Below, one piece after another: positions 1 through 10,244 of a DNA stretch of 53,567 bases. Below the pieces are notes generated by a model that made no database searches, was not told the origin of the DNA, and worked only from the letters and a program-made list of their open reading frames with translations. The stretch lies in contig CACMLX010000009.1 in the NCBI GenBank assembly GCA_902614655.1, positions 1 to 53,567 of the forward strand, read 5' to 3'. The stretch is from an uncultured Pelagibacteraceae bacterium (GTDB lineage Bacteria; Pseudomonadota; Alphaproteobacteria; Pelagibacterales; AG-422-B15). The translations under genes were made by a program, and so were the position numbers. The first letter of the stretch is position 1. Every line of letters starts with the position of its first letter.

Positions 1-2
1 CA

Positions 3-1553
3 ATTTATGGCTGTCCTGCTCATGACCAAAGAGACTTAGATTTTGCAAATAAATACGACCTCGAAGTCATTGAGGTAATAAAAGCCGATGATCATTTTAT
101 TTTTGACAACAAAAACGCCTACACAGGTGATGGCAAATTAATAAATTCTGATTTTCTCGACGGGCTATCAATTGAAGAGGCAAAGAAACGTGTAATTGAT
201 AAACTTGAAAATTTAGGCATTGGAAAAAAAACTACTAACTTTAGATTAAGAGATTGGGGAATTTCACGACAAAGGTACTGGGGGTGTCCTATACCTATCA
301 TGTATAGAGAGGATGGTGAAATAATTCCTGTAACTGAAGATCAACTACCTATAAAACTTCCAGATGATGTTGATTTAAGTATTCCAGGCAATCCTCTGGA
401 TAACCACCCAACTTGGAAATATACAAAATGTCCAGAAACTGGAATGAATGCAATAAGAGAAACAGATACTCTGGATACTTTTGTTGACTCGGCATGGTAT
501 TTTTTAAGATTTTGTTCACCATCAAATAAAAGCGATGCATTTGACAAATCTGAAATTAATTATTGGATGCCAGTTGACCAATATGTTGGCGGTATTGAGC
601 ACGCTATTTTGCATTTATTATACTCTCGTTTTTTTACAAAAGCTCTCGAGTTAAATGACATAGATGAACCGTTTCAAAGCCTTTTTACACAAGGAATGGT
701 TTGTCATCACACTTATCAAAATGAAGATAAGGCATGGGTTTTCCCTGAGGATGTTGATAAAAAAAACGGTTCATTTTATCAGATATCATCTGGTCAGAAG
801 GTTACCCAAGGTCCAATAGAGTCAATGTCAAAATCAAAAAAAAATGTAATAGATCCTCAATCAATTATTGAAACTTATGGGGCTGACTCTGCAAGATGGT
901 TTATGTTGTCTGACAGCCCGCCAGAAAAAGACATTAATTGGTCCGAGTCAGGCATAAATGGCTCTTGGAAAATTTGTCAAAAAATTTGGTTGATTATTAA
1001 TGCTAACAAAAAATACCTCTCGCTTAGCGATTTGGAGCTAAAAGTGAATTATTCAAAAAATTCCCAAGAATTTTTGAGGGTAATACATCAAAGTTTAGAT
1101 GCGATTACAAAAAGTATCGAGAGGTTTCAAATGAATGTTTCAATTGCAAAAGTATTTGAAATGGTTAACGCAATTTCGAAGTTTAAATGTATAGATAAAT
1201 CAGATGGTTATGCAATTCGCGAGGCTCTTCTTATTTTAATAAGAGTTATTGAGCCGATGATTCCTCATTTAGCCGAAGAATGCTGGAGATTAACTGGAAA
1301 TCAAAATTCAATTATTCAAGAGCCTTGGCCGTCTGTAAATTCTAGTTATCTAGAAAATGAAGAAGTTACGATAGTTATACAAATCAACGGAAAAAGACGA
1401 GGCGAGGTTTTAGTCAAAAAAGACTCAACTGAAGCAGATGTAAAAGAGGAGATAAAAAACATTAAGAATATAAGTGATACGTTAGACAAAAAAAGAATAA
1501 AAAAAACAATTTATGTTCTCAATAAAATTCTTAACATTGTTTTAGATACATGA
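3..1553 (+). CDS. leuS: Leucyl-tRNA synthetase, C-terminal ~516 residues (5' end outside window)
   Basis: Class I aminoacyl-tRNA synthetase that charges tRNA-Leu. The frame is open from base 3, so the true start lies left of the window and the HIGH motif is missing only because of the edge. The visible part begins in the editing (CP1) domain with GCPAHDQRD. It then has [15 protein letters not shown], the catalytic signature [10 protein letters not shown] and the KMSKS loop as MSKSKKN near base 825, followed by the anticodon-binding domain. The C-terminus ([12 protein letters not shown]) matches the usual end of bacterial LeuRS. An internal ATG at 300 is not the start, because conserved protein lies before it. 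Its stop overlaps the next gene by 4 bp (ATGA). Confidence 0.97.
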   Translation: MYGCPAHDQRDLDFANKYDLEVIEVIKADDHFIFDNKNAYTGDGKLINSDFLDGLSIEEAKKRVIDKLENLGIGKKTTNFRLRDWGISRQRYWGCPIPIMYREDGEIIPVTEDQLPIKLPDDVDLSIPGNPLDNHPTWKYTKCPETGMNAIRETDTLDTFVDSAWYFLRFCSPSNKSDAFDKSEINYWMPVDQYVGGIEHAILHLLYSRFFTKALELNDIDEPFQSLFTQGMVCHHTYQNEDKAWVFPEDVDKKNGSFYQISSGQKVTQGPIESMSKSKKNVIDPQSIIETYGADSARWFMLSDSPPEKDINWSESGINGSWKICQKIWLIINANKKYLSLSDLELKVNYSKNSQEFLRVIHQSLDAITKSIERFQMNVSIAKVFEMVNAISKFKCIDKSDGYAIREALLILIRVIEPMIPHLAEECWRLTGNQNSIIQEPWPSVNSSYLENEEVTIVIQINGKRRGEVLVKKDSTEADVKEEIKNIKNISDTLDKKRIKKTIYVLNKILNIVLDT

Positions 1554-3259
1554 ACAGACACGAACGTCGAAAGAATAAAAAAAATATTCAATTTAGTCAA
1601 AAAGTAAGTAAGGATTTAATTAATGGTATAAAGTTTCACACAAATAAAGACTATGAAAATGCAAAAATACTTTATAACAGAGTGCTCAATTCTGAACCTT
1701 TAAATTACAATGCACTAAGACACCTTGGTATTCTTTATCAGGACCAACACAATTATAGAGAAGCCTATGAATATTTTATTAAAGCAGTGAAAGCAAATAC
1801 TAATGGCTTTGAGGCCCTAAATAATCTTGGCACAATTCACCTTCACAATAAAAGTTACGACTTAGCTCTTAAATGTTTTAAAAGATCACTTGAAATAAAT
1901 AATAAATATGTTCCTACAATTAATAATCTTGCAGGTTATTATCATAAAAAGAATGAAGCAAAAAAGTCGCTACACTTTGCAACTCAAGCTCTTGAATTGC
2001 AGCCTGATAATCCGATGGCTCAAAACCAGTATGCAAAAGCATTAATTATCAACAGTAAACTTGAAGAAGCGATTGAGTTACTAGAAAAATTAAATAAGCA
2101 GTTTCCGGAAAATGATGATTTTAAATTCAATCTTTCATCAGCTTATAGAGAGATAGGTGAATTTAATAAGGCAAATGAAATTACAATAAAAGAATTTAAG
2201 AAAAATTATAAAAAGTTACATTACTTTCTATCTTTCACTTCTAATAAAGAAAATACATTGGAAGATGCACATATAAATTATTATGACTCACTCTTAGACG
2301 AAGAAGATGTTTCAAGTGATGACAAAACTGTTATTTGTCATGCATTTTTTGGATATTTTAAGAATTTAAAAAACTACAAAAAAGCCGGTGAATATTTAAT
2401 TAGAGGAAATTTAGAACAATACAGTAAAAAGGATTTTAATTTAGCGAATGAAAAAAAATATTTTCAAAGAATAAGAGAAATTTTTTCAGAAAGACAAGAA
2501 TTGCTAATTGAAAAGCAACAAAAAAAACAAGTACCTATTTTTATTTGTGGCATGCCAAGATCAGGAACTACTTTATGCGAACAAATACTTTCATCACATT
2601 CGAAAATTGATGGCGCGGGTGAATTAAATTACTTAGCCGAGTCCTCAGGATTAAATAAATTAATAAGTCCAGACAGTAAGAATATTAAAAATCTTGAAAG
2701 AAAATTAACAAATAAAAAAGATCTTATGCAGATTAGAAAAAATTACTTAGAATTGCTAGGCACTCATGGAAAAGAAAAATCTTCATTTATTTGCGATAAG
2801 ATGCCACATAATTTTATTTTGATAGGGCTAATAAAACAAATTTTTCCGGAGGCTAAAGTAATTTATTGTAAAAGAAATCCTATTGATAACTGTTTTTCAT
2901 TATTCTCTCATAAATTCGTTGAACTGTCGCACCAGTACTCTTACGACCAGCGAGTATTAGCTAAATATTATAAATTACACGTTGAACTCATGAATTTTTA
3001 TCAAAAAATGTTTAACAATGGGATCTTCGTACTAGATAATGAGGAATTAGTGAACAACCAGGAGTCAATATCTAGATCTTTAATTAGTTTTTGTGGATTA
3101 AAATGGGAGAACAGCTGCCTCGATTTTCATAAAAACAAAAGGCAAGTTCGTACAGCAAGTATTGAACAAGTAAGAAAGCCTATCAACAAAAAATCGATTG
3201 GAGCCTGGAAAAAGTATGAAGATTTTCTTCAACAAATGGTAGCTGAAATAAATTCGTAA
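1550..3259 (+). CDS. TPR-repeat protein fused to a sulfotransferase domain
   Basis: 569 residues. After a basic start come about six tetratricopeptide-like repeats (residues ~20-225, e.g. [20 protein letters not shown]). A linker leads to a C-terminal P-loop sulfotransferase domain of the Sulfotransfer_3 type. The 5'-phosphosulfate loop is [14 protein letters not shown] near residue 333, and the 3'-phosphate motif [15 protein letters not shown] is near residue 437. Such enzymes move sulfate from PAPS to an acceptor; TPR fusions are common in marine bacteria and usually have unknown substrates. No signal peptide is seen, so it is probably cytoplasmic. It overlaps leuS by 4 bp and ends 2 bp before lptE, so it sits inside the conserved leuS-lptE-holA order. 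The fold is confident and the substrate is unknown. Confidence 0.88.
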   Translation: MNRHERRKNKKNIQFSQKVSKDLINGIKFHTNKDYENAKILYNRVLNSEPLNYNALRHLGILYQDQHNYREAYEYFIKAVKANTNGFEALNNLGTIHLHNKSYDLALKCFKRSLEINNKYVPTINNLAGYYHKKNEAKKSLHFATQALELQPDNPMAQNQYAKALIINSKLEEAIELLEKLNKQFPENDDFKFNLSSAYREIGEFNKANEITIKEFKKNYKKLHYFLSFTSNKENTLEDAHINYYDSLLDEEDVSSDDKTVICHAFFGYFKNLKNYKKAGEYLIRGNLEQYSKKDFNLANEKKYFQRIREIFSERQELLIEKQQKKQVPIFICGMPRSGTTLCEQILSSHSKIDGAGELNYLAESSGLNKLISPDSKNIKNLERKLTNKKDLMQIRKNYLELLGTHGKEKSSFICDKMPHNFILIGLIKQIFPEAKVIYCKRNPIDNCFSLFSHKFVELSHQYSYDQRVLAKYYKLHVELMNFYQKMFNNGIFVLDNEELVNNQESISRSLISFCGLKWENSCLDFHKNKRQVRTASIEQVRKPINKKSIGAWKKYEDFLQQMVAEINS

Positions 3260-3261
3260 AC

Positions 3262-3738
3262 ATGAATAAAATTTTTATTATTTTGATTTTATTTTTTTTC
3301 ACAAGTTGTGGCTTTAAACCGATTTACAAGCTTTCATCCGATAATTTAAATGCAGGGACTTACTTCGTCGAAATTGTCCAGGGTGGTTCAAGGGAAACCA
3401 TTGATGAAATAAATTCTCTATTTGTCAGTCCTATTAACGCAGACTATAAAGTAAGTTTATATATTGAGGAAAACCTATCCCCTTTAATAATAAATACAAA
3501 CGGTACTGTTGCTAAATACAGAATTGAAGTAGTTATTAAATATATTTTAATAAGTATCAATAGTGGTGAAGCTGTGTCTGAAGGTATTGTGAGAGGTTTT
3601 GCGCAATATGACGTTGGATCTTCAGAGATCAATAATGAGGAAACAAAAGCTAGTATGATTAAATCGGCGACGAATAATGCAGTACAAATAATGATATCAA
3701 AAATACAAACTAGTATTTCACAACTGGATGATAATTAA
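3262..3738 (+). CDS. lptE: LPS-assembly lipoprotein LptE
   Basis: 158 residues. A short lysine-poor signal peptide ends in a lipobox (FTSC, Cys16), and the mature protein starts CGFKPIY, the pattern expected of alphaproteobacterial LptE. LptE plugs the LptD barrel and helps insert lipopolysaccharide into the outer membrane, so the product should be lipid-anchored facing the periplasm. Its position between leuS and holA is the usual one for lptE in alphaproteobacteria. It overlaps holA by 11 bp, which suggests translational coupling. Sequence conservation in this family is low, so the call rests on lipobox, length and context. Confidence 0.85.
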   Translation: MNKIFIILILFFFTSCGFKPIYKLSSDNLNAGTYFVEIVQGGSRETIDEINSLFVSPINADYKVSLYIEENLSPLIINTNGTVAKYRIEVVIKYILISINSGEAVSEGIVRGFAQYDVGSSEINNEETKASMIKSATNNAVQIMISKIQTSISQLDDN

Positions 3739-4753
3739 GGTATTTCAATTAGAAAAAGTCGTAAAAGATTTTGATCAGTTTTTGAGTTTATTACTTTACG
3801 GGCCTAATGAAGGTCTTATTCGTGAACAGATCGATCAAATAATAGAAAAGTATTTAAACTTCAATGAATATGAAAAAATAATTTTTAATGCAAAAGAACT
3901 AGACGGTGATTCACAAGCTCTTGACGATATTCTTCGAACTGTATCGATGTTTCATGAAAAAAAGCTAATAATAGTTGAGTCCTTAAAAGACAAGCATCTA
4001 GAGGTTATTAAAGATATTTGTAATAATCCACCCAAGAATATTTTTATAATTTTTAAATCAGAAAATTTAATTAAGTCATCCAAAATTAGAAACTTTTTTG
4101 AAAATGACAAACAATGTCTTGCACTTGCATGCTACGAAGATGATAAAAGATCTATTATGAAAACCATTGAAAATTTTATTGCAGATAATCAGCTTAAACT
4201 CGGTAGAGATGTAAAAGATTACTTACTGCAATCACTTAGTGTTGACAGAATGGTTAGCAAGCATGAATTGGAAAAAATAAAACTTTACTATAAAGACAAA
4301 AAAACAAATTTAGAATTAGATGAAGTTAGAAATTTACTTAATGATTCAAGCTCTAAAGACCTTAGTAAAATGAATGAGAGCGTTATGTACGGAAATACCT
4401 CTATGAGTTCTCTAATCATAAATAAACTATTATCTGAAGGATCCAATCCAATTAGCCTCATTCGTGGTCTTATTAATTACATTCAACGAATTCAAATAAC
4501 AAAAATTGAGATGATAAAAGGAAACAGTTTCGATAATGCTATTAAAATACTTAAACCACCAGTTTTCTGGAAAAATAAAGACAGTTTTCAAGACCATTGT
4601 CTCAGGTGGCCATTAAGAAGTATTGAGAAGATACTTTACAATCTTGTTGAGGCCGAGATTGCCTGCAAATTGAATAGCCAGACTTCTAAAATTAATTGTG
4701 AAAAAACAATACTAATTATCGCAAGTAATGGAAGAAAATATTTTAATAATTAA
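3728..4753 (+). CDS. holA: DNA polymerase III subunit delta
   Basis: 341 residues, the usual size for HolA, the clamp-loader subunit that opens the sliding clamp. Recognisable parts are the N-terminal LLYGPNEGLIREQIDQI segment, where the family has a degenerate nucleotide-binding fold, the region LDDILRTVSMFHEKKLIIVES, and a helical C-terminal collar domain (PPVFWKNK...LRWPLRSIEKILY). The start is inside lptE. The stop shares the bases TTAA with the stop of convergent parB, leaving no room for a terminator between them. Confidence 0.93.
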   Translation: MIIKVFQLEKVVKDFDQFLSLLLYGPNEGLIREQIDQIIEKYLNFNEYEKIIFNAKELDGDSQALDDILRTVSMFHEKKLIIVESLKDKHLEVIKDICNNPPKNIFIIFKSENLIKSSKIRNFFENDKQCLALACYEDDKRSIMKTIENFIADNQLKLGRDVKDYLLQSLSVDRMVSKHELEKIKLYYKDKKTNLELDEVRNLLNDSSSKDLSKMNESVMYGNTSMSSLIINKLLSEGSNPISLIRGLINYIQRIQITKIEMIKGNSFDNAIKILKPPVFWKNKDSFQDHCLRWPLRSIEKILYNLVEAEIACKLNSQTSKINCEKTILIIASNGRKYFNN

Positions 4754-5610
4754 CTTTTTAATTTTTGTGTGACTAAATCCAACTGATCGAGAGATTTGTA
4801 TTCTATTTTGATTGAACCACCTTTTTTTCCTTTATGATCAATTGAAACATTTAATCCCAAAACAGCAGTTAAATTATTTTCTAAATCGATAGTATCTGGA
4901 TCCTTTAATATTACTTTCTTTACTCCTGGCTTTCTTTGTTTTGCAAGGTCTTCTGCAGCTCTTACGCTTAAATTTTCATTTACAATCTTTTCTGCTAATT
5001 GTTCTGGGAAGGCACTATTCATAATAGCGCGAGCATGCCCTGATGAAATTTTTCCCTCTGAAATCATATCTTGAATGGATTGAGGCAAGCCCAGTAATCT
5101 GATTATATTTGCAATATGACTTCTGCTTTTGCCAACAATTTCTGCAAGTGCTTCTTGGGTATGTCCGTGATTTTCAATTAATCTTTTATATCCCGCAGCT
5201 TCTTCAATTGGTGATAGATCAGAGCGTTGTACATTTTCTATAATTGCTATTTCCAAAGCTTCTACATCATCTAGTTTTCTAACAACTGCAGGAACTTCGT
5301 GAAGTTGTGCAATTTGAGCTGCTCGCCATCTTCTCTCGCCTGCAATGATTTCATATGTTCCAGAGTCAGTTGGCGAAGGTCTAACTAATATTGGTTGAAT
5401 AAGCCCTTTAGATTTTATGGACTCAGCTAATTCATTAATACTATTTTTATCAAATAGTCTTCGAGGCTGTGACGGGCTTGGTTTTAAATTTGAAATAGAA
5501 ATTTTTGTTTCTTGATTTGAGGTTTCGTTTTGAATTGAGACATCTTTAGTATCGCCCATGAGCGATGAGAGTCCACGACCCAAACCTTTTTTTGAAATTG
5601 ATGAACTCAT
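4750..5610 (-). CDS. parB: Chromosome-partitioning protein ParB
   Basis: 286 residues. It starts with the basic KKGLGRGLSSLMGD patch that stimulates ParA. The CTP-binding ParB/Srx domain follows, with GERRWRAA at residues 91-98 and ENVQRSDLSPIEEA at 125-138, then a helix-turn-helix around residues 150-175 (TQEALAEIVGKSRSHIANII) that reads parS, and a C-terminal dimerisation segment. ParB loads at parS and slides as a CTP clamp. A perfect parS site lies about 1.4 kb upstream, inside rsmG. It is translated after parA with a 1-bp stop/start overlap (TAATG). Confidence 0.97.
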   Translation of the reverse strand: MSSSISKKGLGRGLSSLMGDTKDVSIQNETSNQETKISISNLKPSPSQPRRLFDKNSINELAESIKSKGLIQPILVRPSPTDSGTYEIIAGERRWRAAQIAQLHEVPAVVRKLDDVEALEIAIIENVQRSDLSPIEEAAGYKRLIENHGHTQEALAEIVGKSRSHIANIIRLLGLPQSIQDMISEGKISSGHARAIMNSAFPEQLAEKIVNENLSVRAAEDLAKQRKPGVKKVILKDPDTIDLENNLTAVLGLNVSIDHKGKKGGSIKIEYKSLDQLDLVTQKLKS

Positions 5611-6398
5611 TAAGCTGCTTCCTGTTCTTTATTTTGTCTTATGATCTCATCCGCTAATCTTAAATATGCCTGACTACCGGCAGCCTTTTGATCATAAATT
5701 AATGCCGGCATACCAAATGAAGGAGCTTCTGAAACTCTTACGTTACGGGGTATGATGGTTTCATATACTTGTTGACTTAAATGTTTTTTAACATCGTCAG
5801 CAACTTGTGAAGAAAGTTTATTTCTTCCATCAAACATTGTTAACACTATTCCATCGATTGTTAGATTTTGATTTAGATTTTGTTTAACCCTATCAATTGT
5901 TTTTATTAATTGACTGAGACCTTCTAAAGCAAAAAATTCACATTGAAGTGGGACTATGACAGAGTCAGCTGCGGTCATTGCCATGACAGTTAGAAGACTT
6001 AAAGCTGGCGGGCAATCAATAAAAACAAAACTAAAATCATTTAATGAGTTTTGGTCTGTTAAAATTTTTTTAAGTGTAAAAGCTCTATCATTTACTTCAG
6101 CAAGTTCAGGTTCAATGCCTGATAGATCCACAGTAGATGGAATGATTTTTAAATTTTCTATTTTAGTATTTTGAATTGCATCAAATAAATTGCTTTGAGA
6201 TGCAAGAACTTCATAAATTGAATTATTTCTGTTCTGATAATCTATACCTAAGCCTGTACTTGCGTTTCCTTGAGGGTCGAGATCAATAATTAAAACTTTT
6301 TCCCCAATAGCGGCTAAGGCTGTGGATAAGTTTATTGCTGTTGTAGTTTTTCCCACTCCACCTTTCTGATTTGAGATAGCTATTATTTTATTTTTCAT
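5610..6398 (-). CDS. parA: Chromosome-partitioning ATPase ParA (Soj)
   Basis: 262 residues, a deviant Walker ATPase. The Walker A motif KGGVGKTT with its signature lysine lies at residues 12-19, DLDPQGNASTGLG follows, and a Walker B-like FIDCPPALSLLT is present. It drives origin segregation with ParB and parS. The gene overlaps rsmG by 1 bp upstream and parB by 1 bp downstream, giving a compact rsmG-parA-parB unit. There is no N-terminal helix-turn-helix, so this is the chromosomal rather than the plasmid type. Confidence 0.97.
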   Translation of the reverse strand: MKNKIIAISNQKGGVGKTTTAINLSTALAAIGEKVLIIDLDPQGNASTGLGIDYQNRNNSIYEVLASQSNLFDAIQNTKIENLKIIPSTVDLSGIEPELAEVNDRAFTLKKILTDQNSLNDFSFVFIDCPPALSLLTVMAMTAADSVIVPLQCEFFALEGLSQLIKTIDRVKQNLNQNLTIDGIVLTMFDGRNKLSSQVADDVKKHLSQQVYETIIPRNVRVSEAPSFGMPALIYDQKAAGSQAYLRLADEIIRQNKEQEAA

Positions 6399-7021
6399 TA
6401 AGTTATTGATTTTATTATATTTTTTAATTCCAAAATAAAAGAACCCTTTTCTCTTTCATTTGTATGCAATACATGAGTAAAATCCCAACATTTAGTAGCT
6501 TGCACGATCTCTTCTTCTATATGTACACCTTTATGCAAAAGCAATGTAGTATTTTTTTTGCATATATTATAACTAATTGATAATAAATGATTTAATTGGC
6601 TAACAGCTCTTGCTAAAATGATATCAAATTTTTTATTTTCAATTTTTTCTGCTTTAATGGGAATCACTTCAGTGTTTTTAAGATCTAAGTTAACAATACA
6701 TTTGTTAAGAAACGATACTCTTTTAGGTCTATTTTCACATAAAAAAACCATATTTTTTGCGCCAAACATTATCGAAACTGGTATACCTGGAAGGCCAGCA
6801 CCACTGCCAATATCAATGATATCATTTCCATTGCTAGTTATAAACTGAGCTAATCTTAAAGAATCATAGAAGTGTCTTATCCAGATAAAATTTTTATCAT
6901 TCTTTGATATTAAGTTTTGGTTTTCTGCTAAAATCATTTCCCTGAATTCAGCCAATTTTTCAATTGTTTCACGTGAAACATTTGGCAAGAGCTCTTTTAG
7001 AGCATCAGGCGAATCAATCAT
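6398..7021 (-). CDS. rsmG: 16S rRNA (guanine-N7)-methyltransferase RsmG (GidB)
   Basis: 207 residues. It methylates G527 of 16S rRNA (E. coli numbering). The S-adenosylmethionine loop is IDIGSGAGLPGIP at residues 68-80, preceded by WIRHFYDSL, both typical of RsmG. Residues 14-19 (NVSRET) are encoded by the parS site at 6965-6980, so the gene start carries a second, DNA-level function. It lies 10 bp after mnmG and overlaps parA by 1 bp. Confidence 0.96.
   Translation of the reverse strand: MIDSPDALKELLPNVSRETIEKLAEFREMILAENQNLISKNDKNFIWIRHFYDSLRLAQFITSNGNDIIDIGSGAGLPGIPVSIMFGAKNMVFLCENRPKRVSFLNKCIVNLDLKNTEVIPIKAEKIENKKFDIILARAVSQLNHLLSISYNICKKNTTLLLHKGVHIEEEIVQATKCWDFTHVLHTNEREKGSFILELKNIIKSIT
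6965..6980. other. parS: parS centromere site
   Basis: A perfect 16-bp palindrome, TGTTTCACGTGAAACA, identical to the ParB recognition sequence conserved across bacteria. It lies in codons 14-19 of rsmG, where it encodes N-V-S-R-E-T. It is about 1.4 kb from parB and about 10 kb from the putative oriC. I saw only this one complete copy in the window; other GTTTCAC or GTGAAAC strings are half-sites. Confidence 0.96.
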
Positions 7022-7031
7022 TATTTTGATA

Positions 7032-8900
7032 TTAAGCTAATTTTTGAGATTTAGCTTTGGTTTTTATATATGATAAAATAACACTGAGAGCTGCAGGCGT
7101 AACTCCATCAATTCTTGATGCTTGAGATAAGTTTTTAGGCCTAATTTTTGTTAGTTTTTCAATGATTTCTGTCGATAAACTGGGAATTAATTCGTAATTC
7201 AGATAAGTGGGAATTTCAACTTTTTCCTCTTTTGTGAGTGAAATGATCTCACTTTCCTGCTTCTTGAGATAACCTTTGTAATGAGCCTCAGTTGTTATTT
7301 GATCCAAGATTTCTCTGTTATATTGCTTTAGATTTAAGTCAAAGATCTCATCTATTTTGCCAATATCAATGTTAGGATAAGCTAACAAGTCAAAAGCTGA
7401 TCTTTTTTTACCATCTTGGTTTATTTGAACTCCAATTTTTGAAAGTGCATTAGGTGTAACATATTGATTTTTAACAATTTTATTTACTTCATCTAGTTCA
7501 ACTATTTTAGCTGAATATTTTTGATATCTATCAGCGCCAACTAACCCTAAATTATGGCCAATCTCAGTTAATCTTAGATCTGCATTATCTGCTCTCAATA
7601 ACAGTCTATATTCTGCTCTAGAAGTGAACATTCTGTAGGGTTCCGTAACCCCCTTCAGTGTTAAGTCGTCTATCATTACTCCAATGTATGAGTCGTTTCT
7701 TGAAAAAACATGCTCTTTATTACTAAGGGAGATTGCAGCATTCAAACCTGCTACAAGCCCTTGCGCAGCAGCTTCCTCGTAACCTGTTGTGCCATTTATT
7801 TGTCCAGCAAGATAGAGTCCTTTTATTTTTTTAGTTTCCAAGGTTTGATAAAGTTCTTGTGGATCAATAAAATCGTATTCAATAGCATAACCATGCCTTA
7901 CTATTTTAGTATTCTCTAAACCATTGATTTTACTTATGAATTCGTCCTGTACGTCCGAAGGGAGTGAAGTTGAGATGCCATTTGGATATATTAAATCACT
8001 ATCAAGTCCTTCTGGTTCTAAAAAAATTTGATGCCTCAATTTATCTGCAAATTTTACAACTTTATCTTCTACAGAAGGGCAATATCTTGGCCCTGTACCA
8101 CTTATTTGACCTGAGTAAATAGCTGATTTTGTTATATTTTTTTGAATTATATTGTGAACGGCCTCATTTGTATACGTCATGTGGCACGGTAATTGTTCAT
8201 TATGAGTTTTTGTGGTTAAGAACGAAAAGTAAGAGTGCTCATCGTCAGCCTCCTGTTTTTCAAGTCTAGAAAAGTCTATTGTATTTTTATCCAGTCTCGC
8301 AGGTGTCCCGGTTTTTAAGCGTCCAATATTAAAGCCAGTTTTATAGAGTGAGTTTGCAAGTCCTATTGAGGGAGAATCGCCGTGTCTTCCAGCTGGAATA
8401 GTTTTGTCCCCTAAGTGGATAAGGCCATTCAAAAATGTACCAGTTGTGATGATAACTTTTTTAGTCGATATTTTTTTACCACTTGCGCAAATCACACCAG
8501 CAATTTGTTTATTACTGTCAAAAATTAAATCTTCTACAGGATCAAACAAAAGTTCTAAATTTTCTGAATTTTCAATCTCCTCCTGCATGTGTTTTTTATA
8601 GAGCTTCCTATCCGATTGAGCTCTTGGTCCTCTCACTGCAGGGCCTTTTGTTCTATTGAGTAATCTGTATTGAATACTTGATAAATCCGCTATACGCCCC
8701 ATTATTCCGTCCAATGCATCGATTTCCCTTACTAAGTGACCTTTGCCAAGACCACCAATGGCAGGATTACAAGACATTTCCCCAATAGTATCAAATTTAT
8801 GGCTGATTAAGAGGGTTTTTGCACCAACGCGTGCGGATGTAGTTGCGGCTTCACACCCAGCATGCCCTCCTCCAACTACTACAACGTCATAACTAGTCAT
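7032..8900 (-). CDS. mnmG: tRNA uridine-5-carboxymethylaminomethyl modification enzyme MnmG (GidA)
   Basis: 622 residues, the normal length. FAD-dependent partner of MnmE in installing cmnm5 on the wobble uridine of tRNAs. The N-terminal FAD motif [13 protein letters not shown] (residues 7-19) is followed by [25 protein letters not shown], which is diagnostic of the family. LKTGTPARL and [10 protein letters not shown] are also visible, with a helical C-terminal MnmE/tRNA-binding domain. It lies downstream of mnmE on the same strand across a 48-bp gap that holds a perfect inverted repeat. Confidence 0.97.
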   Translation of the reverse strand: MTSYDVVVVGGGHAGCEAATTSARVGAKTLLISHKFDTIGEMSCNPAIGGLGKGHLVREIDALDGIMGRIADLSSIQYRLLNRTKGPAVRGPRAQSDRKLYKKHMQEEIENSENLELLFDPVEDLIFDSNKQIAGVICASGKKISTKKVIITTGTFLNGLIHLGDKTIPAGRHGDSPSIGLANSLYKTGFNIGRLKTGTPARLDKNTIDFSRLEKQEADDEHSYFSFLTTKTHNEQLPCHMTYTNEAVHNIIQKNITKSAIYSGQISGTGPRYCPSVEDKVVKFADKLRHQIFLEPEGLDSDLIYPNGISTSLPSDVQDEFISKINGLENTKIVRHGYAIEYDFIDPQELYQTLETKKIKGLYLAGQINGTTGYEEAAAQGLVAGLNAAISLSNKEHVFSRNDSYIGVMIDDLTLKGVTEPYRMFTSRAEYRLLLRADNADLRLTEIGHNLGLVGADRYQKYSAKIVELDEVNKIVKNQYVTPNALSKIGVQINQDGKKRSAFDLLAYPNIDIGKIDEIFDLNLKQYNREILDQITTEAHYKGYLKKQESEIISLTKEEKVEIPTYLNYELIPSLSTEIIEKLTKIRPKNLSQASRIDGVTPAALSVILSYIKTKAKSQKLA

Positions 8901-8903
8901 GAT

Positions 8904-8924
8904 TAAGTTAATTAAATTAACTTA
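8904..8924. repeat. Perfect inverted repeat just upstream of the mnmG start
   Basis: Arms TAAGTTAAT and ATTAACTTA, 9 bp each, are exact reverse complements around a 3-base spacer TAA. The repeat ends three bases before the mnmG ATG on the minus strand. As RNA it would form a weak A-U hairpin over the ribosome-binding area; as DNA it could be a dimeric regulator site. No function is established. Confidence 0.6.
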
Positions 8925-8948
8925 GACTAATTGCAATCAATTATTTTT

Positions 8949-10244
8949 TTATTTACCGATGCAAAAATCTTTAAAAATAACTTCTAAATATTCTTCTACG
9001 TCAACATGACCGGTTATTTTTCCGATTTCCTGAATGGCTAATCTTAACTCCTCGACCATAAGTTCAGAATTAACTTTTAAATCTATGCTTTTTGCACTTA
9101 GTAAACTTTGTACAGAATTTTGAACACCTAGAATGTATCGAGTCTTTGTTGGTATTGTATCGGTGTAACTTATGAATTTGATTGATACGTGCTCAGCAAT
9201 TTTATTGATTAAATTATCAATACCACTTCCATTTGAAACTGAAATATTGATACAGCCTTCTTTTTTATAATTATTATGCAAGTCACATTTATTTAGAACT
9301 GTAAGTCGATCCTGATGTAACTCAACATCATTTGGATCATCAAACAATTCCAAAACTAAATTTGCTTCTTTTATTTTACTTTGAGTTATTTCAATCCCTT
9401 TTTTTTCGATCTCGTCTTCAGTGTCTCTTAAACCCGCAGTGTCTGTTAAAATGACTGGAAATCCTGCAATATTTAGCCTTACTTCAATCGCGTCTCTGGT
9501 CGTGCCCTCCCTATCAGACACAATTGCAACATCACGATTAGCAAGTGAATTTATCAAACTTGATTTACCAACATTTGGAGATCCAATGATGGCAACTTTA
9601 TAACCGTCTCTTAATATTTCTCCTTGATTACGTTGTTTTAAGTGCTCATTCATTTCGTCTAAAAGTTTTTCAATTTTTGAATTGATGTTGTTAAGAACAT
9701 TCTCAGGAATGTCTTCATCTGCAAAATCTATATCCGCTTCGAGATAAGCGACTAACTCTATTAGAGACTTTCTCCATGATAAATATAATTTATTCAGTGA
9801 GCCATTCATCTGGGACAGTGCTTGATTATGTTGAATTTCAGTTTGCGCATTAATTAAATCACCCATGGCTTCAATTGCTGTAAGATCCATTTTGTTATTT
9901 ACAAATGCTCTTTTTGAAAATTCACCAGGTTGAGCAAGTCTTAACTGATCAATATTAGAAAGTGATTTAAGTAAGAGCTGAACAGTTGTATGGCCGCCAT
10001 GAACATGAAACTCAACAACATCTTCACCTGTGAAACTTTTGGGTTTGGAGAAAAACACAGCGAGACCTTTGTCAATTAAGTTACCACTTTCTGGATCATA
10101 AAATTCTGATTTTGTTAAGACGTTTGGATCGAAATGACTCTTTCTAGAAATTGTTTTAAGAGCGGTGAGCGCTAGATGTCCTGAAACTCTTACAACCGCT
10201 AACCCCGCAACACCGCTGGCAGTTGATAGTGCAAAAATTGTCAT
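8949..10244 (-). CDS. mnmE: tRNA modification GTPase MnmE (TrmE/ThdF)
   Basis: 431 residues. The N-terminal tetrahydrofolate-binding domain (TIFALSTASGVAGLAVVRVSG, later EFHVHGG and QPGEFSKRAF) precedes a central helical domain. The inserted G domain has G1 GSPNVGKSS at 221-229, REGTTRD at 245-251, DTAGLRDT at 268-275 and NKCD. The protein ends in CIGK, the invariant MnmE C-terminus whose cysteine is catalytically important. It works with MnmG, encoded next. The start overlaps the stop of the upstream [2Fe-2S] gene by 4 bp. Confidence 0.97.
   Translation of the reverse strand: MTIFALSTASGVAGLAVVRVSGHLALTALKTISRKSHFDPNVLTKSEFYDPESGNLIDKGLAVFFSKPKSFTGEDVVEFHVHGGHTTVQLLLKSLSNIDQLRLAQPGEFSKRAFVNNKMDLTAIEAMGDLINAQTEIQHNQALSQMNGSLNKLYLSWRKSLIELVAYLEADIDFADEDIPENVLNNINSKIEKLLDEMNEHLKQRNQGEILRDGYKVAIIGSPNVGKSSLINSLANRDVAIVSDREGTTRDAIEVRLNIAGFPVILTDTAGLRDTEDEIEKKGIEITQSKIKEANLVLELFDDPNDVELHQDRLTVLNKCDLHNNYKKEGCINISVSNGSGIDNLINKIAEHVSIKFISYTDTIPTKTRYILGVQNSVQSLLSAKSIDLKVNSELMVEELRLAIQEIGKITGHVDVEEYLEVIFKDFCIGK

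Noticed and set aside
10025..10040. GTGAAAC string resembling a second parS half-site inside mnmE
   Set aside because: Only one half of the palindrome matches; the other half diverges, so it should not be a ParB loading site.
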